The notes: generated by a model not told the origin, from the sequence alone. 64,000 nt of DNA from Alphaproteobacteria bacterium (GCA_028285305.1 JANQPV010000044.1:349933-413932); one strand, 5' to 3'; shown: positions 34,483 to 44,313, counted from the first letter of the stretch. Program-made: numbers and translations.

Positions 34483-35979
34483 CTAGGTTGGCGATTGGTC
34501 TTGCGGCGCGTCGCTCTTGACCACTGACAATACGGAGAGTCCAATTGCAAAAAGTATTGCGATAGATGCCATGCCGATGCGCTGGCTGTTGAAGGTGCTG
34601 GTGAAGACTTCCACCAAGAGGGGTCCAAGCCAGACGGTCACCGTGCCGGCGATGGCGTACAGGCCGAAGAACTCGCCGCTGCGGCCTTTGGGCGCCAAGT
34701 GCACCAGCATGGACCGGCTGGACGAAATGCTGGCGGTTGCGGTCACCGCCAAGGCGCTGGCGAAGGACAGGTATACGAGATCGGACAAATTATCGAAGAT
34801 CAGGGTGTCCCAGACTTGGCGGTTTTGAATGAGGCCGAAGAAGAGTGTCTGCTTGGTGATCGAGAGCTGGGCAAACAAGACGGCGACCATTCCCGACACT
34901 TCGATGATGAGGGCGCGCTTTGGGCCGAACTTTGTGTCAAGCCAACCGCCGATTAATCCGCCTGCAAATCCCCATGCAGATGCGACTATGGCGTAGGCGG
35001 TCATTTCCAAAAAGCCCCAGTCTAGAAACAGGGCGACGTATACGGCTCCCAATGCCAATAGCGCTGCCATCGCATCGGCATAGAACATGCGCGCGACCAA
35101 GAACTTTAGGACCTCCTTGTACTTGGTCGCCTCGCGTACGGTTTGCACAACCCCTCGTGCTCCGTCTCTGATCGCCTGACCCCAATGGGCGCCTTTCGTT
35201 CCACCGTCTTCGGCATACAGAAAGAAGGGGATTGAGAACAGAATAAGCCAGACCGCGCACATGGGACCAACGAGTCGCTGGTGTTCGAATTTCTCCAAGT
35301 TCAAGCCGAAAAGCGGCTCGGCAAACGGCCATCCAATCGCGCCTGGCAGTGCGAACATCCCGACCAGACTTAAGAACATCAGTGTGCCGGCTAAATTTCC
35401 GAGTCCAAGACCCAGGCCAGAAATCTTGGGCAGGGTTTGAGGAGGCCCCGAGGCGGTGAGCATGGAATTGTGGGTGACTTCGGAATAGGTGTAGGAGACA
35501 TAGGCGATTACCAAGAACACCATCACCATGCTTGTTGGCAGGCCCGCCTCGCCAGGGATGGCGTACCACAGCATCCAGGACATGAGGGCAATCACGCCCA
35601 GGAGAACCGCGAGAAGAGGTTTTCGAAGTCCGCCGCGGTCGAGGGCGGCCCCCAAAAACGGCGCGGTTAAGGCCGCCACAAGGCCCGCCCATTTGGTCAC
35701 CGAGGCAATGGCCGCTTGTCCTGCGGCGTTCGCAGTATTCTTGGCTTCTTCGTCACTTAGCCCGTCCAGCTCTCCGCTGGCCAAAATGTCTGCGCCGATG
35801 ACATCGCGGGCAAAGTAGGGGGCAAACACATAGATGACGACGAAGATGTAGTACGGATTACGCGCCCATTCGAAGACCGCCCACGCCCATCCCTTGGTTC
35901 CGACAAAATCAACGACTCGCTGAACCACGGGTGTTGAAGATGTTTTGCCCTTTGTTTTCGGGGCGACGACTTCCGACAT
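34483..35979 (-). CDS. MFS transporter, UMF1 family
   Basis: Twelve-helix major facilitator of 498 residues, of the UMF1 group related to yeast vacuolar Atg22. Near the start, WAVFEWARNPYYIFVVIYVFAPYFARDVIG fits the group (W-A-x-Y/F-E-W-A-R-x-P). Other marks are ALTAPFLGAALDRGGLRKPLL (MFS loop 2-3), VSYTYSEVTHNSMLT, GLGLGLGNLAGTLMFL, and AWGFAGGLIGGWLDTKFGPKRALI. LAPKGRSGEFFGLYAIAGTVTVWLGPLL closes the second half. The likely role is export of small molecules, perhaps amino acids; the sequence does not say which. Confidence 0.85.
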   Translation of the reverse strand: MSEVVAPKTKGKTSSTPVVQRVVDFVGTKGWAWAVFEWARNPYYIFVVIYVFAPYFARDVIGADILASGELDGLSDEEAKNTANAAGQAAIASVTKWAGLVAALTAPFLGAALDRGGLRKPLLAVLLGVIALMSWMLWYAIPGEAGLPTSMVMVFLVIAYVSYTYSEVTHNSMLTASGPPQTLPKISGLGLGLGNLAGTLMFLSLVGMFALPGAIGWPFAEPLFGLNLEKFEHQRLVGPMCAVWLILFSIPFFLYAEDGGTKGAHWGQAIRDGARGVVQTVREATKYKEVLKFLVARMFYADAMAALLALGAVYVALFLDWGFLEMTAYAIVASAWGFAGGLIGGWLDTKFGPKRALIIEVSGMVAVLFAQLSITKQTLFFGLIQNRQVWDTLIFDNLSDLVYLSFASALAVTATASISSSRSMLVHLAPKGRSGEFFGLYAIAGTVTVWLGPLLVEVFTSTFNSQRIGMASIAILFAIGLSVLSVVKSDAPQDQSPT

Positions 35980-36111
35980 TTCGATCCTTGCTCAGTGGCA
36001 AACTTGCCAACCCTGCAACATATGGAGGGGGGTGGGAAGGGTGAATGTCGAAACGTATACGGTTTTTGCGGTGCAGCGTGGCGGTGGAGAAAGATCCCAC
36101 TCACGCGGGAC

Positions 36112-37128
36112 TTAAGGCTCAGGGGAAATCTGAATGAGCAACTTGCCGTCGTGATCACCTGTGAAGAGCTTTTTCACGACTTCGGGCGCGTTCTCCAATC
36201 CTTGATGCACATCTACCTTGTACTGAAGTTTACCTTCTGCATGCCAAGTTCCCAACTCCATGAGGCCTTCCTGCCACCGATCAAGATAGTCAACGACAAT
36301 GAAGCCTTTCAACAATGCGCTCTTCATAAGGAAGTTTTGGAACATATAGGGTCCGGGTACCGGATCGGTCGAATTGTATTGTGAAATCAGTCCGCACAGA
36401 GGTACGCGTGCGAACTTGTTGAGATGGGTCAGTACGGCGTCCAAGATTTCGCCGCCGACATTTTCGAAATAGATGTCGATCCCGTTCGGGCATAGAGTGC
36501 CAAGGCGCTCCAGGACATTTTCGGTCTTGTAGTTGATCGCAGCGTCAAAGCCCAAGTCTTTTGTGATCCATGCGCATTTGTCGTCGGATCCGGCGATGCC
36601 GACAACATGGCAGCCTTTAATCTTCCCGATCTGACCAACGATCGAGCCGACGGCGCCCGCGGCGGCCGAGACGACCAGGGTCTCTCCCTCTTTGGGCTGA
36701 CCAATATCCAGGAGACCGAAATAGGCGGTGAGGCCCGTCATGCCGATTCCGCTCAAGAACCCAGTGAGGGGAATGCCCGTATCCTTCGGCAGTGCGTTGA
36801 GCATTTCACCGGGCGCGACAAAGTAGTCTTCCCAGCCCATCCCGCCGAGCACGATGTCACCGACTTGGACCGCGTCGCTGTTAGATACTTCGACAACCCC
36901 GAGGGTGCCGCCGCGCATAACGTCGCCCACTTCGACCGGCGGCATGTATTGATCCATGTCGCTCATCCAAATGCGGTTCGTCGGGTCGAGAGACAAATAG
37001 ATGTTGCGCACCAGGGCTTGACCGTCACCGGGGACGGGCATGGGGTTCTCTTGCAGTTCGAGGTCGCCGGGCTTGATGTCGCCCACGGGCCGTTTCACGA
37101 GGATCCATTGCCGGTTTACGTTTGCCAT
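36112..37128 (-). CDS. NADP-dependent oxidoreductase, zinc-independent MDR superfamily
   Basis: Medium-chain reductase of 338 residues similar to leukotriene B4 dehydrogenase / curcumin reductase types. It has RQWILVKRPVGDIKPGDLELQENP at the start, VRNIYLSLDPTNRIWM, VGDVMRGGTLGVV and GFLSGIGMTGLTAYFGLLDIGQPKEGETLVVSAAAGAVGSIVGQIGK (AAAGAVGS nucleotide loop). GIAGSDDKCAWITKDLGFDAAINYKTE, the IDIYFENVGGEILDAVL motif and GLISQYNSTDP complete it. Zinc ligands are absent. It probably reduces alpha,beta-unsaturated carbonyls with NADPH. ATG 37128 gives the normal N-terminus; 24 extra codons upstream are not conserved. Confidence 0.9.
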   Translation of the reverse strand: MANVNRQWILVKRPVGDIKPGDLELQENPMPVPGDGQALVRNIYLSLDPTNRIWMSDMDQYMPPVEVGDVMRGGTLGVVEVSNSDAVQVGDIVLGGMGWEDYFVAPGEMLNALPKDTGIPLTGFLSGIGMTGLTAYFGLLDIGQPKEGETLVVSAAAGAVGSIVGQIGKIKGCHVVGIAGSDDKCAWITKDLGFDAAINYKTENVLERLGTLCPNGIDIYFENVGGEILDAVLTHLNKFARVPLCGLISQYNSTDPVPGPYMFQNFLMKSALLKGFIVVDYLDRWQEGLMELGTWHAEGKLQYKVDVHQGLENAPEVVKKLFTGDHDGKLLIQISPEP

Positions 37129-37320
37129 CTTGTTGTTGCCCTTTTTTTCCGATGAGCCGCCAAACAGGCTCGAGATTCGCCAGCCGCGTTTACTCGTCAT
37201 ATGTACACTATCCCTTCATCACAAGTTCGATCCACAGCCCATTCACTGCGGGTCACGAAAGCTTCATGCTCATATGGTGAAACGCGGCATCTATAAAGAA
37301 CAAAGTCACAGGGGTGGGCG

Positions 37321-38886
37321 ATGGCGCAACAGCAACTTCGAAGACACGCAGCTGGCGCAGCGCTATTTGTGGGATTTTCGATGTTCTTCGGTCCGGTGCA
37401 GGCCGATATCTCATTGAGCGTCATTGGTCGCTATGACAGTGGTCAATTCGATAACAATGCGGCTCAGGTCGTGGCCTTTGATGCCGGATCGAAGCGCTTG
37501 TTCGTCGCCAATACGAAAAGCAACGAGGTCGATATGCTCGATGTTTCGGATCCGACCATGCCCAGCCAAGTGAAGGCAATCAGTATGGCCTCGCATGGGG
37601 CCGGGGTGAACAGCGTTGCAGTTCGAGAGGGGATTGTCGCGGTGGCTGTGGAAAATGAAGATCCGCAAGCCAACGGTTCGGTCGTGTTCCTTGACGTTGA
37701 AGGGAAAGTCCTGAGCAAAGTCACCATTGGCGCCATGCCGGATATGGTGGGCTTCACGCCGGACGGCAAGTACGTCGTTGTTGCCAATGAAGGAGAGCCC
37801 AATGATGGCTACACGAATGACCCGGAAGGTAGCGTCTCCATCGTTGACATTTCCGGTGGAGTCGAAGGCATTGGTGATGCAAATGTGAAGACGGCGGACT
37901 TTAGGGCTTATGACGAGAAGGGCCTTCCCGAAGGCGCCAAAGTTGGCAAACCAGGTCAGCCTCTTTCTCAGGACTTTGAACCGGAATATGTTGCTGTCTC
38001 GCCCGACAGCAAAACGGCCTTTGTCACTTTGCAGGAGCACAATGCGGTTGCGGTGGTCGACATTGCCAACGCGAAAGTTACAAACGTGTTCGGCATGGGC
38101 TTCAAGAATTACGAAAAAAATCCCATTGATGCTTCTGATAAGGACGGCAAGATCGACATCTCGCCCAAGCCCAATGTCTTTGGCATTTATCAGCCGGATG
38201 GAGTGGCCGTTTATTCCGTAGGCGGTCAGACTTATATCATTACCGCGAATGAAGGAGACTCCCGCGAGTATGATGCCTTCGTGGATGAAGCCCGGGTTGA
38301 AGATGTAAAGCTCGACCCAAAAGCGTTTCCCGATGCGACGTTGAAAGAAGCCGAAAAGCTGGGTCGCTTGAAGATTGCGACCACGCTTGGCGATACGGAC
38401 GGCGACGGCGATTACGATCAACTTTACAATTTTGGCGCACGCTCGATCTCGATCTGGGATACCAGCGGGACTATGGTCTGGGACAGCGGTTCCGGATTTG
38501 AGGAGATGACGGCGGCCATCGTCTCAGCAGGCTTCAATGCGGATAATGACGATTGCTGCCAGGACAAGCGAAGTGACGACAAGGGCCCTGAGCCTGAAAC
38601 TGTTGTGGTTGGGGAGCTTAACGGAAAGTACTATGCGTTCACGGCGCTTGAGCGGATCAGCGGCATTATCGTCTATGATGTGACCAATCCGCAATCGCCG
38701 AACTATGTCACCTTTGCCCACAATCGCAAATTTGCCGTAAACCCGAAAGACTCGCCCAAGGGCGCAGGCGACCTAGGACCGGAAGGCTTGGCCTTCATTC
38801 CGGCGGCGCAGTCGCCAAACGGGAAACCATTGCTCGCCGTGGGAAACGAGGTGAGCGGGACGACAACCATTTACCAGATTGATTGA
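37321..38886 (+). CDS. Secreted choice-of-anchor I family protein
   Basis: Exported beta-propeller-like protein of 521 residues. The signal peptide is about residues 1-29 (AAGAALFVGFSMFFGPVQA|D). The domain shows the choice-of-anchor I pattern, long blocks of which I recognise: VIGRYDSGQFDNNAAQVVAFDAGSKRLFVAN, GVNSVAVREGIVAVAVENE, VGFTPDGKYVVVANEGEPNDGYT, PEYVAVSPDSKTAFVTLQEHNAVAVVDI, TYIITANEGDSREYDAF and DLGPEGLAFIP. It ends without an obvious C-terminal anchor. Some family members carry fused phosphatase domains; none is fused here. Likely periplasmic or extracellular; function unknown. Confidence 0.85.
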   Translation: MAQQQLRRHAAGAALFVGFSMFFGPVQADISLSVIGRYDSGQFDNNAAQVVAFDAGSKRLFVANTKSNEVDMLDVSDPTMPSQVKAISMASHGAGVNSVAVREGIVAVAVENEDPQANGSVVFLDVEGKVLSKVTIGAMPDMVGFTPDGKYVVVANEGEPNDGYTNDPEGSVSIVDISGGVEGIGDANVKTADFRAYDEKGLPEGAKVGKPGQPLSQDFEPEYVAVSPDSKTAFVTLQEHNAVAVVDIANAKVTNVFGMGFKNYEKNPIDASDKDGKIDISPKPNVFGIYQPDGVAVYSVGGQTYIITANEGDSREYDAFVDEARVEDVKLDPKAFPDATLKEAEKLGRLKIATTLGDTDGDGDYDQLYNFGARSISIWDTSGTMVWDSGSGFEEMTAAIVSAGFNADNDDCCQDKRSDDKGPEPETVVVGELNGKYYAFTALERISGIIVYDVTNPQSPNYVTFAHNRKFAVNPKDSPKGAGDLGPEGLAFIPAAQSPNGKPLLAVGNEVSGTTTIYQID

Positions 38887-38919
38887 CCCTCCTACACAAC
38901 TTGGATCTTTTTAATCCGG

Positions 38920-38954
38920 AGGCGGTCTTTATCGAGACCGCCTAATCTTTTTTT
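38920..38954 (+). terminator. Terminator between choice-of-anchor I gene and permease
   Basis: Perfect stem AGGCGGTCT / AGACCGCCT with loop TTATCG, followed by AATC and seven T (38948-38954). It serves the plus-strand gene; its right arm includes the stop codon of the converging permease gene at 38942-38944. Confidence 0.85.
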
Positions 38955-40258
38955 AGCCTTCCGGCAAAATAGTACGCTGCGCCCAAGAGTACTGTTCCCG
39001 CCGCGGCAAAAAGTTGGACGGGATCCTGCATGGCCGAAATGCCGGCGAAGAAGAGAGTTACAGTGATAAAGAGAAGCGGTGCGGCGGGGTACAAGAGTGA
39101 ATGTGGTCGCTCGCCCAACCGGATATGGCGAACAAAGAGGGTCGAAACCGTAAGCGCAAGGCTAATCGACAGCGTAAAGCCCAGGTATGATAAGAGGCCC
39201 TGCAGGTCTGAAATCACGACCACGAGGCAGGCTAGACCAACTTGTAGAAGTATGGCCGCTCGGGGAGGGCTGCCGGCTGTCATTGTAAACAGTCCAGGAA
39301 ACACTCCGTCCTCGCTCATTTTGGCGTAAACTCGCGGGCCGGCAAGAACCATTGCCGTGACAGAGGTGAGAAGCGAAACTGCGATGATCGCTTCCACAAG
39401 ATGGCGCAGAGCGCTTCCTCCCAGCGCCTCAGCGGATATAGCCGCGATCTCTGCTTGGCCCGCGATGGTCGACGGCTCGGGAACATACAAAAAGACCGCG
39501 TTAAGAGCTAAATAGAGGATAACCGTCAATGTGGTGCCGATAACCATGGCTGTTGGAACATACTGTTTAGGCGTTTTCGCTTCTCCAGCAACATAAACCG
39601 CTGCATTGAAGCCGGAATAGGACAGCGAGATCCAAACCAGCGCGCCCGCGAATGCACCTAACTGAAAGTCTGCGACGTGCCGTCCAGGGCTTGACACCTG
39701 CCAAGATCCATCCACAAGAAGCGATGCCGCATAAGTGCACAAACCAATGAGTGAAATGATCATAATGCTGACGACCGTATTATGAACAGCGGCTCCGATC
39801 CTGGCGCGGCCAAGATGGATCGCACCAGCAAACAAGATCGAACCGATTGCAAGGCTGTCCGTGGGGAGTGATGCAAGTGCGGGGTGCGCCGCTTTGCCAT
39901 AGGCTTCAAAGGCGCTGGCGGCAAAAGCAATAGCTCCGGTGAAACCGGCGATCAAGGAGATCCAACCGGCAATCATGCCAGCCAAGGGATGAAGGGAACG
40001 CGATAAGTAGAGGTATTCTCCGCCCGATTCAGTTAGGCCCCGAGCGAGCATTCCGTAACTCGCGGCGCCGCACAGCGCTATGAATCCTCCCACGGCCCAG
40101 GCGGCCATCACGAGTTCGCGGCTGCCCAAATCGGCAAGTGCGAACCCACTCGTTGTATAGACCCCAGCACCGATGGCATTGCCGATGACCAAGGTTGTCA
40201 GCGTCATCAGGCCGAATCGCTTTTGCGATGTTGCCTCAGCTTCTCTCCCCGCCCCCAC
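38942..40258 (-). CDS. APC superfamily amino acid permease
   Basis: Inner-membrane permease of 438 residues with about 12 helices. The first-helix signature is FGLMTLTTLVIGNAIGAGVYTTSGFALADLG. Then come GFIALCGAASYGMLARGLTESGGEYLYLSRSLHPLAGMIAGWISLIAGFTGAIAFAASAF and SLSYSGFNAAVYVAGEAKTPKQYVPTAMVIGTTL, all standard for APC transporters. VYAKMSEDGVFPGLFTM is the helix 8-9 loop. Start is GTG 40258; the first ~15 residues are uncertain. Substrate probably an amino acid. It lies head-to-tail with a methyltransferase gene on the same strand (7-bp gap), so the two may be one operon. Confidence 0.88.
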   Translation of the reverse strand: MGAGREAEATSQKRFGLMTLTTLVIGNAIGAGVYTTSGFALADLGSRELVMAAWAVGGFIALCGAASYGMLARGLTESGGEYLYLSRSLHPLAGMIAGWISLIAGFTGAIAFAASAFEAYGKAAHPALASLPTDSLAIGSILFAGAIHLGRARIGAAVHNTVVSIMIISLIGLCTYAASLLVDGSWQVSSPGRHVADFQLGAFAGALVWISLSYSGFNAAVYVAGEAKTPKQYVPTAMVIGTTLTVILYLALNAVFLYVPEPSTIAGQAEIAAISAEALGGSALRHLVEAIIAVSLLTSVTAMVLAGPRVYAKMSEDGVFPGLFTMTAGSPPRAAILLQVGLACLVVVISDLQGLLSYLGFTLSISLALTVSTLFVRHIRLGERPHSLLYPAAPLLFITVTLFFAGISAMQDPVQLFAAAGTVLLGAAYYFAGRLKKD

Positions 40259-40265
40259 AATGCGG

Positions 40266-40994
40266 TTATTCTTTCCGGAAGCGGAGTAAGTAATTCTCTT
40301 TCAGACCCGGCATCTCTATTTCTTCGACGAGGTCGAAGCCCGATTCTTCTATTTCGGAAATCACGGTGCCCTTGTCAGCGCGTACATGGCCGAGAATAAA
40401 CTCAGACGACTGACCAGGGATGCGTTCGAAATCGAGAACATACATTTCGCCGCCTTCTCTAAGGGCGCGCGCCAAATTACGAACCATGGTTTTGGGATAC
40501 TCGAAATGATGGTACGTATCCGAATGAAACACTATATCGACGGATGCGTCGGCAAGATTAGGCGACTTGTCAGCTCCCAAGACCGTTTCAACATTCGTGA
40601 GGCCATCTTTTGAGGCATTCTCTGCAATGAAGTCCAAGAACGGTTGAGCGATGTCCACCGCATAGACTTTGCCTTCCGTGCCGACCGTTTCAGCGAAGAG
40701 TTTGACGAACAGGCCCGTGCCCGCACCGATGTCGGCGATGCGGTCGCCGGGTTCGAGAGAAAGCGCGGACAAAATTTCCTTTTTGTGGACGAAGACCTCC
40801 CGGCTTTCGCCTGTGAACCTTTTGGCCCACATGCCGACATCTAGATTCGGATCTTTGTAGGCTCGGTTGATTTCCGGGCGGACATTTTGTTCTTCGCGCT
40901 CGCTCGCTGCCTGTTGTTCTGCGATGCCTGTGCTGCTCCAGGAAACGACGAGCAGGAAGGGCGCTAGGTTCAGTAGTTTGCGATTTTTCTTCAT
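40266..40994 (-). CDS. Class I methyltransferase with an N-terminal signal peptide
   Basis: 242-residue protein. Residues 1-26 look like a signal peptide (KKNRKLLNLAPFLLVVSWSSTGIAE). The mature part starts in a charged region, then gives a full class I fold: ILSALSLEPGDRIADIGAGTGLFVKLFAE (motif I), VYAVDIAQPFLDFIAENASKDGLTNVE (motif II), SVDIVFHSDTYHHFEYPKTMVRNLARALREGGEMYVLDFER and FILGHVRADKGTVISEIEESGFDLVEE. The pattern is close to small-molecule methyltransferases such as UbiE-like ones. Periplasmic location would be odd, since SAM is cytoplasmic. ATG 40994 is followed by the leader; the upstream 16 codons are Cys/Lys-rich and unlikely. Confidence 0.75.
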   Translation of the reverse strand: MKKNRKLLNLAPFLLVVSWSSTGIAEQQAASEREEQNVRPEINRAYKDPNLDVGMWAKRFTGESREVFVHKKEILSALSLEPGDRIADIGAGTGLFVKLFAETVGTEGKVYAVDIAQPFLDFIAENASKDGLTNVETVLGADKSPNLADASVDIVFHSDTYHHFEYPKTMVRNLARALREGGEMYVLDFERIPGQSSEFILGHVRADKGTVISEIEESGFDLVEEIEMPGLKENYLLRFRKE

Positions 40995-41161
40995 GACGTT
41001 TTCCTTTTTCTCGCCGGCTGCTTTCTGACACACACAGCGCATGAGCCTTTACGATGTTCGCTTTTTCGAGCGTTTGCGGTTCGCCTGTCAACGCCGAAGC
41101 GTGTAGATCGGACGAAGGGTGGGTTGCGCCGGCTCGAACTCTTGTGAGAGACTGGCGTTTA

Positions 41162-41908
41162 ATGGAGCCAATCTACGACACAATCGGAGTGGATTACGGG
41201 GCGCACAGGGCGCCGGATCCGTCGATCGCCAGACACATTGAAGAGCACTTGGAGGGGCTGACTTCCCTTGTCAATGTGGGAGCGGGGACCGGGTCCTATG
41301 AACCCGCCGATCGATCTGTCACGGCCGTTGAGCCTTCGTGGGCGATGATCCGCCAGAGGCCGGATAACGCCGCGCCTTGTGTCTGCGCAATTGCTGAGAG
41401 CCTGCCTTTTGCGGACAATTCGTTCGATGGCGCTATGGCGCTGCTGACAGTCCATCATTGGGGGGATCTGAGTGAGGGACTCCGCGAGCTGACACGCGTG
41501 GCGCGGACAAGACTTCTAATCTACACCTGGGATCCGGACCAAGCCTCCGCCTATTGGCTGATTAACGACTATCTGCCCGAAATCATGGAGCTCGACCGCG
41601 GGCGGTTTCTCACCACCGACAAAATGCTGGCCATGTTCTCGGATGCTAGGGCATTTCCGGTGCCGATCCCAAAATACTGTAGAGATGGCTTTTTGGGCGC
41701 CTATTGGGATCGACCTAAGGCGTACTTGGATCCGGCCGTTGCGCGCGGAATTTCTTCCTTTCAGCAAATCGACCAAAGGGATCTCGCGCGTGGGTTAACT
41801 AATCTGGAGCGTGACCTAGAGAGTGGGGCTTGGCAAAAACGGTATGCTCATGCGCTTGATCGCCCGGCATTGGACCTGGGTTACCGGCTGATCGTTGCGG
41901 AACTATGA
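41162..41908 (+). CDS. Class I SAM-dependent methyltransferase
   Basis: 248-residue methyltransferase of the Methyltransferase_11 type. Start MEPIYDTIGVDYGAHRAPDPSIARHIEEHL, motif I LVNVGAGTGSYEPADRSVTAVEPSWAMIRQRP, then AESLPFADNSFDGAMALLTVHHWGDLSEGLRELTRVARTRLLIYTWDPDQ. The C-terminal part RFLTTDKMLAMFSDARAFPVPIPKYCRDGFLGAYWDRPKAYLDP matches a family of putative small-molecule methyltransferases. ATG 41162 is used; the 36 codons upstream are Arg/Cys-rich and lie in the divergent promoter region. It is divergent from the previous methyltransferase. Confidence 0.82.
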   Translation: MEPIYDTIGVDYGAHRAPDPSIARHIEEHLEGLTSLVNVGAGTGSYEPADRSVTAVEPSWAMIRQRPDNAAPCVCAIAESLPFADNSFDGAMALLTVHHWGDLSEGLRELTRVARTRLLIYTWDPDQASAYWLINDYLPEIMELDRGRFLTTDKMLAMFSDARAFPVPIPKYCRDGFLGAYWDRPKAYLDPAVARGISSFQQIDQRDLARGLTNLERDLESGAWQKRYAHALDRPALDLGYRLIVAEL

Positions 41909-42089
41909 CCCTCACTTGCGGCCGCTAAATCCCCATCAACCAACATAAACTTTTCGAGAGACATACTGGAGAAAAGGTACTTTTCCGCGTATGTAAATGC
42001 GGGACAATTGCACCTGTTCGTACCATCCCAATGCTTGGGTAACTCAATCCCAAGACGTTGTGCGGTGTGCCCCTATGCGATGTGACGGA

Positions 42090-44270
42090 ATGAAAGATCT
42101 GAACTTCAAAACGTTTCTTTTTGCGCTGGTCGTCCTCGTGCTCGGATCTGTAGCCGGACGCGCCGACATCGTTCGCACCGAGAGAGTTGAGTCTGAATTG
42201 GTCAACGAATACTCGACGGTGGCCCCCGGACAGACGTTGTGGATTGGTCTTCGCCAAAAACTCATCCCTCACTGGCACACCTACTGGAAAAATCCTGGCG
42301 ACTCCGGCGAGCCGACAAGCATCGAATGGACGCTGCCGGACGGGGCGAGCATTGGCGAGATTCAATGGCCTGCGCCCAAGCCGATTGACGTGGGTCCGCT
42401 CAGGAATTTTGGTTATGAAGGGGAGTACTTCCTTCTCAGTCGGCTGACCGTTCCGAACGAAGGGCTGGGGGACCAGCTCGATATTCGCGCCAAGGCCTAT
42501 TGGCTCGTTTGCGAAGAAATCTGCATTCCCGAAGAAGGAGAGCTGACGCTGTCCTTGCCTGTGGATCCATCCGGTCCCGTGGCCGACCCGATTTGGGCTT
42601 CTGAGATCGAAGCGACATTGGCGGGTTTGCCGCGCCAATTCGACGGTGCTGCACACATCACGATCGAGGAAGATCTCACGTTATCGCTCGCCGCTCCGGA
42701 AATCGCGGATGTGCTGTCCGGCGCCTCGGGTTTCAGCGCCTTTTTCTTTCCGGAGAAAGACGGCTACATCGAGAACGCCGCCGACCAACTGATTATGGCC
42801 GGGGAGGGCGGTATTTCTCTCCAAATGCAGCCCGGGTTTCGCATCGGCAAAGAAGACGCGCCTGAGCGAATGAGCGGTGTTCTTGTCGTCACAAATGACG
42901 TCGAGGGCTTGGACGACGCGCAAGTAACTGCGTTTGAAGTCGATGCGGTTGCAGGGCCAGTTCTTCCAGGTACAGCCGATCGGGTTATGTTGGAAGACGG
43001 GGAGCCGGTTTCCGCGTTTGGAATTGGTCTTGGTCAAGCTTTGATCTTCGGTCTTTTGGGCGGACTTATTCTCAACCTGATGCCATGTGTGTTTCCAATC
43101 TTGTCCCTTAAGGCGCTCGCTTTTGTGAAAGAAAGCTCCGAACCGGCGCGCATTCGTGTTGGCGGATTGGCTTACACGGCGGGCGTCATCGCGACCTTTT
43201 TGGCACTTGCTTTGATCCTCATCGGTATTCGGGCCGGTGGTGAAGCGGCGGGCTGGGCCTTTCACCTTCAAAATCCGCTCGTATTGGCACTCCTGACGTA
43301 CCTTATGTTTGCTGTCGGACTAAATCTCTCCGGCGTGTTCAATGTCGGGATGGCCGTAAACGTGGCCGGAGGCGGGACGGGTGCTTCCGGGTCCTTTATG
43401 ACAGGTGTGTTGGCCGTGGTCATCGCGTCTCCATGCACCGCACCTTTTATGGCATCGGCGCTCGGGTTTGCGCTGACCCAGGGAACACTGACGACATTGG
43501 CCGTGTTCGGCGCGCTTGGACTCGGCATGGCGATTCCCTATTTGGCCCTTAGCTTCAGCCCGTCACTGATCAATCTGATGCCCAAACCAGGTCCTTGGAT
43601 GGATGGGTTCAAGCAAGTTCTAGCGTTCCCTGTGTACTTAACCGCTGCGTGGCTGCTTTGGGTGCTCAGTAAGCAGATCTCACCCGACAGTCTTTTCCTC
43701 GTCTTGATCGGGATTGTTTGTGTTGGCTTTGGCGCTTGGCTCTTTGGACGGTTGCCCGAATTGCGCACGAAGAGCTGGCAATGGTCCGGCGCTGCCGCCT
43801 CGGCAATGGTGATTGTCATCTCGCTTTTGCTTCTCCAGGGCCTCACTCCTAGAGAGAGTGTGGCTGGTACGGGGGAGGTCACGTCCACATCTGAGAATCG
43901 CCTTTCGTATATCGAATACTCACCGGAAACGGTGGATGCGCTGCTGGCCGAGGGCAAGACCGTCTTTGCGAATTTTACCGCCGATTGGTGCATCACCTGC
44001 AAAGTGAATGAGCGTGTCGCCCTTGATCGGCCGAAGGTGGTCAGTCTGTTCAATGAAATGGATGTCGTGGCGGTTAAGGGGGATTGGACGAACCGGAATG
44101 AAGAAATCGCCCGCACGCTGCAAGCGCACGGAAGCCCGGGGGTGCCGCTCTATCTCGTCTACCGCCCGGATGGAACAGGGGGGAGTACGGCGACGGTAGA
44201 GCCCATGAAGTTGCCGCAAATCCTGACCCAGAAAACCGTTCTCGACGCGCTTTCGTTAGAACAAGAGTGA
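42090..44270 (+). CDS. DsbD/ScsB family thiol:disulfide reductase
   Basis: Inner-membrane reductase of 726 residues that moves electrons from cytosolic thioredoxin to the periplasm. A signal peptide (1-25) precedes an N-terminal region (about 30-290) with a Cys pair in WLVCEEICIPEEGEL. The DsbD membrane core (about 310-590) has conserved cysteines in GLILNLMPCVFPILSLKAL and VVIASPCTAPFMASALG. A C-terminal thioredoxin domain (about 610-726) carries WCITCK (Cys634, Cys637). The layout matches ScsB, involved in copper tolerance and periplasmic peroxide repair. ATG 42090 is the likely start; ATG 42075 is 5 codons upstream. A redoxin partner follows directly. Confidence 0.88.
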   Translation: MKDLNFKTFLFALVVLVLGSVAGRADIVRTERVESELVNEYSTVAPGQTLWIGLRQKLIPHWHTYWKNPGDSGEPTSIEWTLPDGASIGEIQWPAPKPIDVGPLRNFGYEGEYFLLSRLTVPNEGLGDQLDIRAKAYWLVCEEICIPEEGELTLSLPVDPSGPVADPIWASEIEATLAGLPRQFDGAAHITIEEDLTLSLAAPEIADVLSGASGFSAFFFPEKDGYIENAADQLIMAGEGGISLQMQPGFRIGKEDAPERMSGVLVVTNDVEGLDDAQVTAFEVDAVAGPVLPGTADRVMLEDGEPVSAFGIGLGQALIFGLLGGLILNLMPCVFPILSLKALAFVKESSEPARIRVGGLAYTAGVIATFLALALILIGIRAGGEAAGWAFHLQNPLVLALLTYLMFAVGLNLSGVFNVGMAVNVAGGGTGASGSFMTGVLAVVIASPCTAPFMASALGFALTQGTLTTLAVFGALGLGMAIPYLALSFSPSLINLMPKPGPWMDGFKQVLAFPVYLTAAWLLWVLSKQISPDSLFLVLIGIVCVGFGAWLFGRLPELRTKSWQWSGAAASAMVIVISLLLLQGLTPRESVAGTGEVTSTSENRLSYIEYSPETVDALLAEGKTVFANFTADWCITCKVNERVALDRPKVVSLFNEMDVVAVKGDWTNRNEEIARTLQAHGSPGVPLYLVYRPDGTGGSTATVEPMKLPQILTQKTVLDALSLEQE

Positions 44271-44313
44271 ACGGTTTCGTTTTTTGATCCAAGCAAACCT
44301 GGAGGAGTGAATC

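Noticed and set aside
37411..38421. 336-codon minus-strand frame
   Set aside because: Shadow of the choice-of-anchor I gene; no signal peptide or family feature.
38942..38944. Terminator at 38920-38954 as bidirectional
   Set aside because: Its T-run serves only the plus strand; the minus side has no U-tract of comparable strength, so only one direction is claimed.
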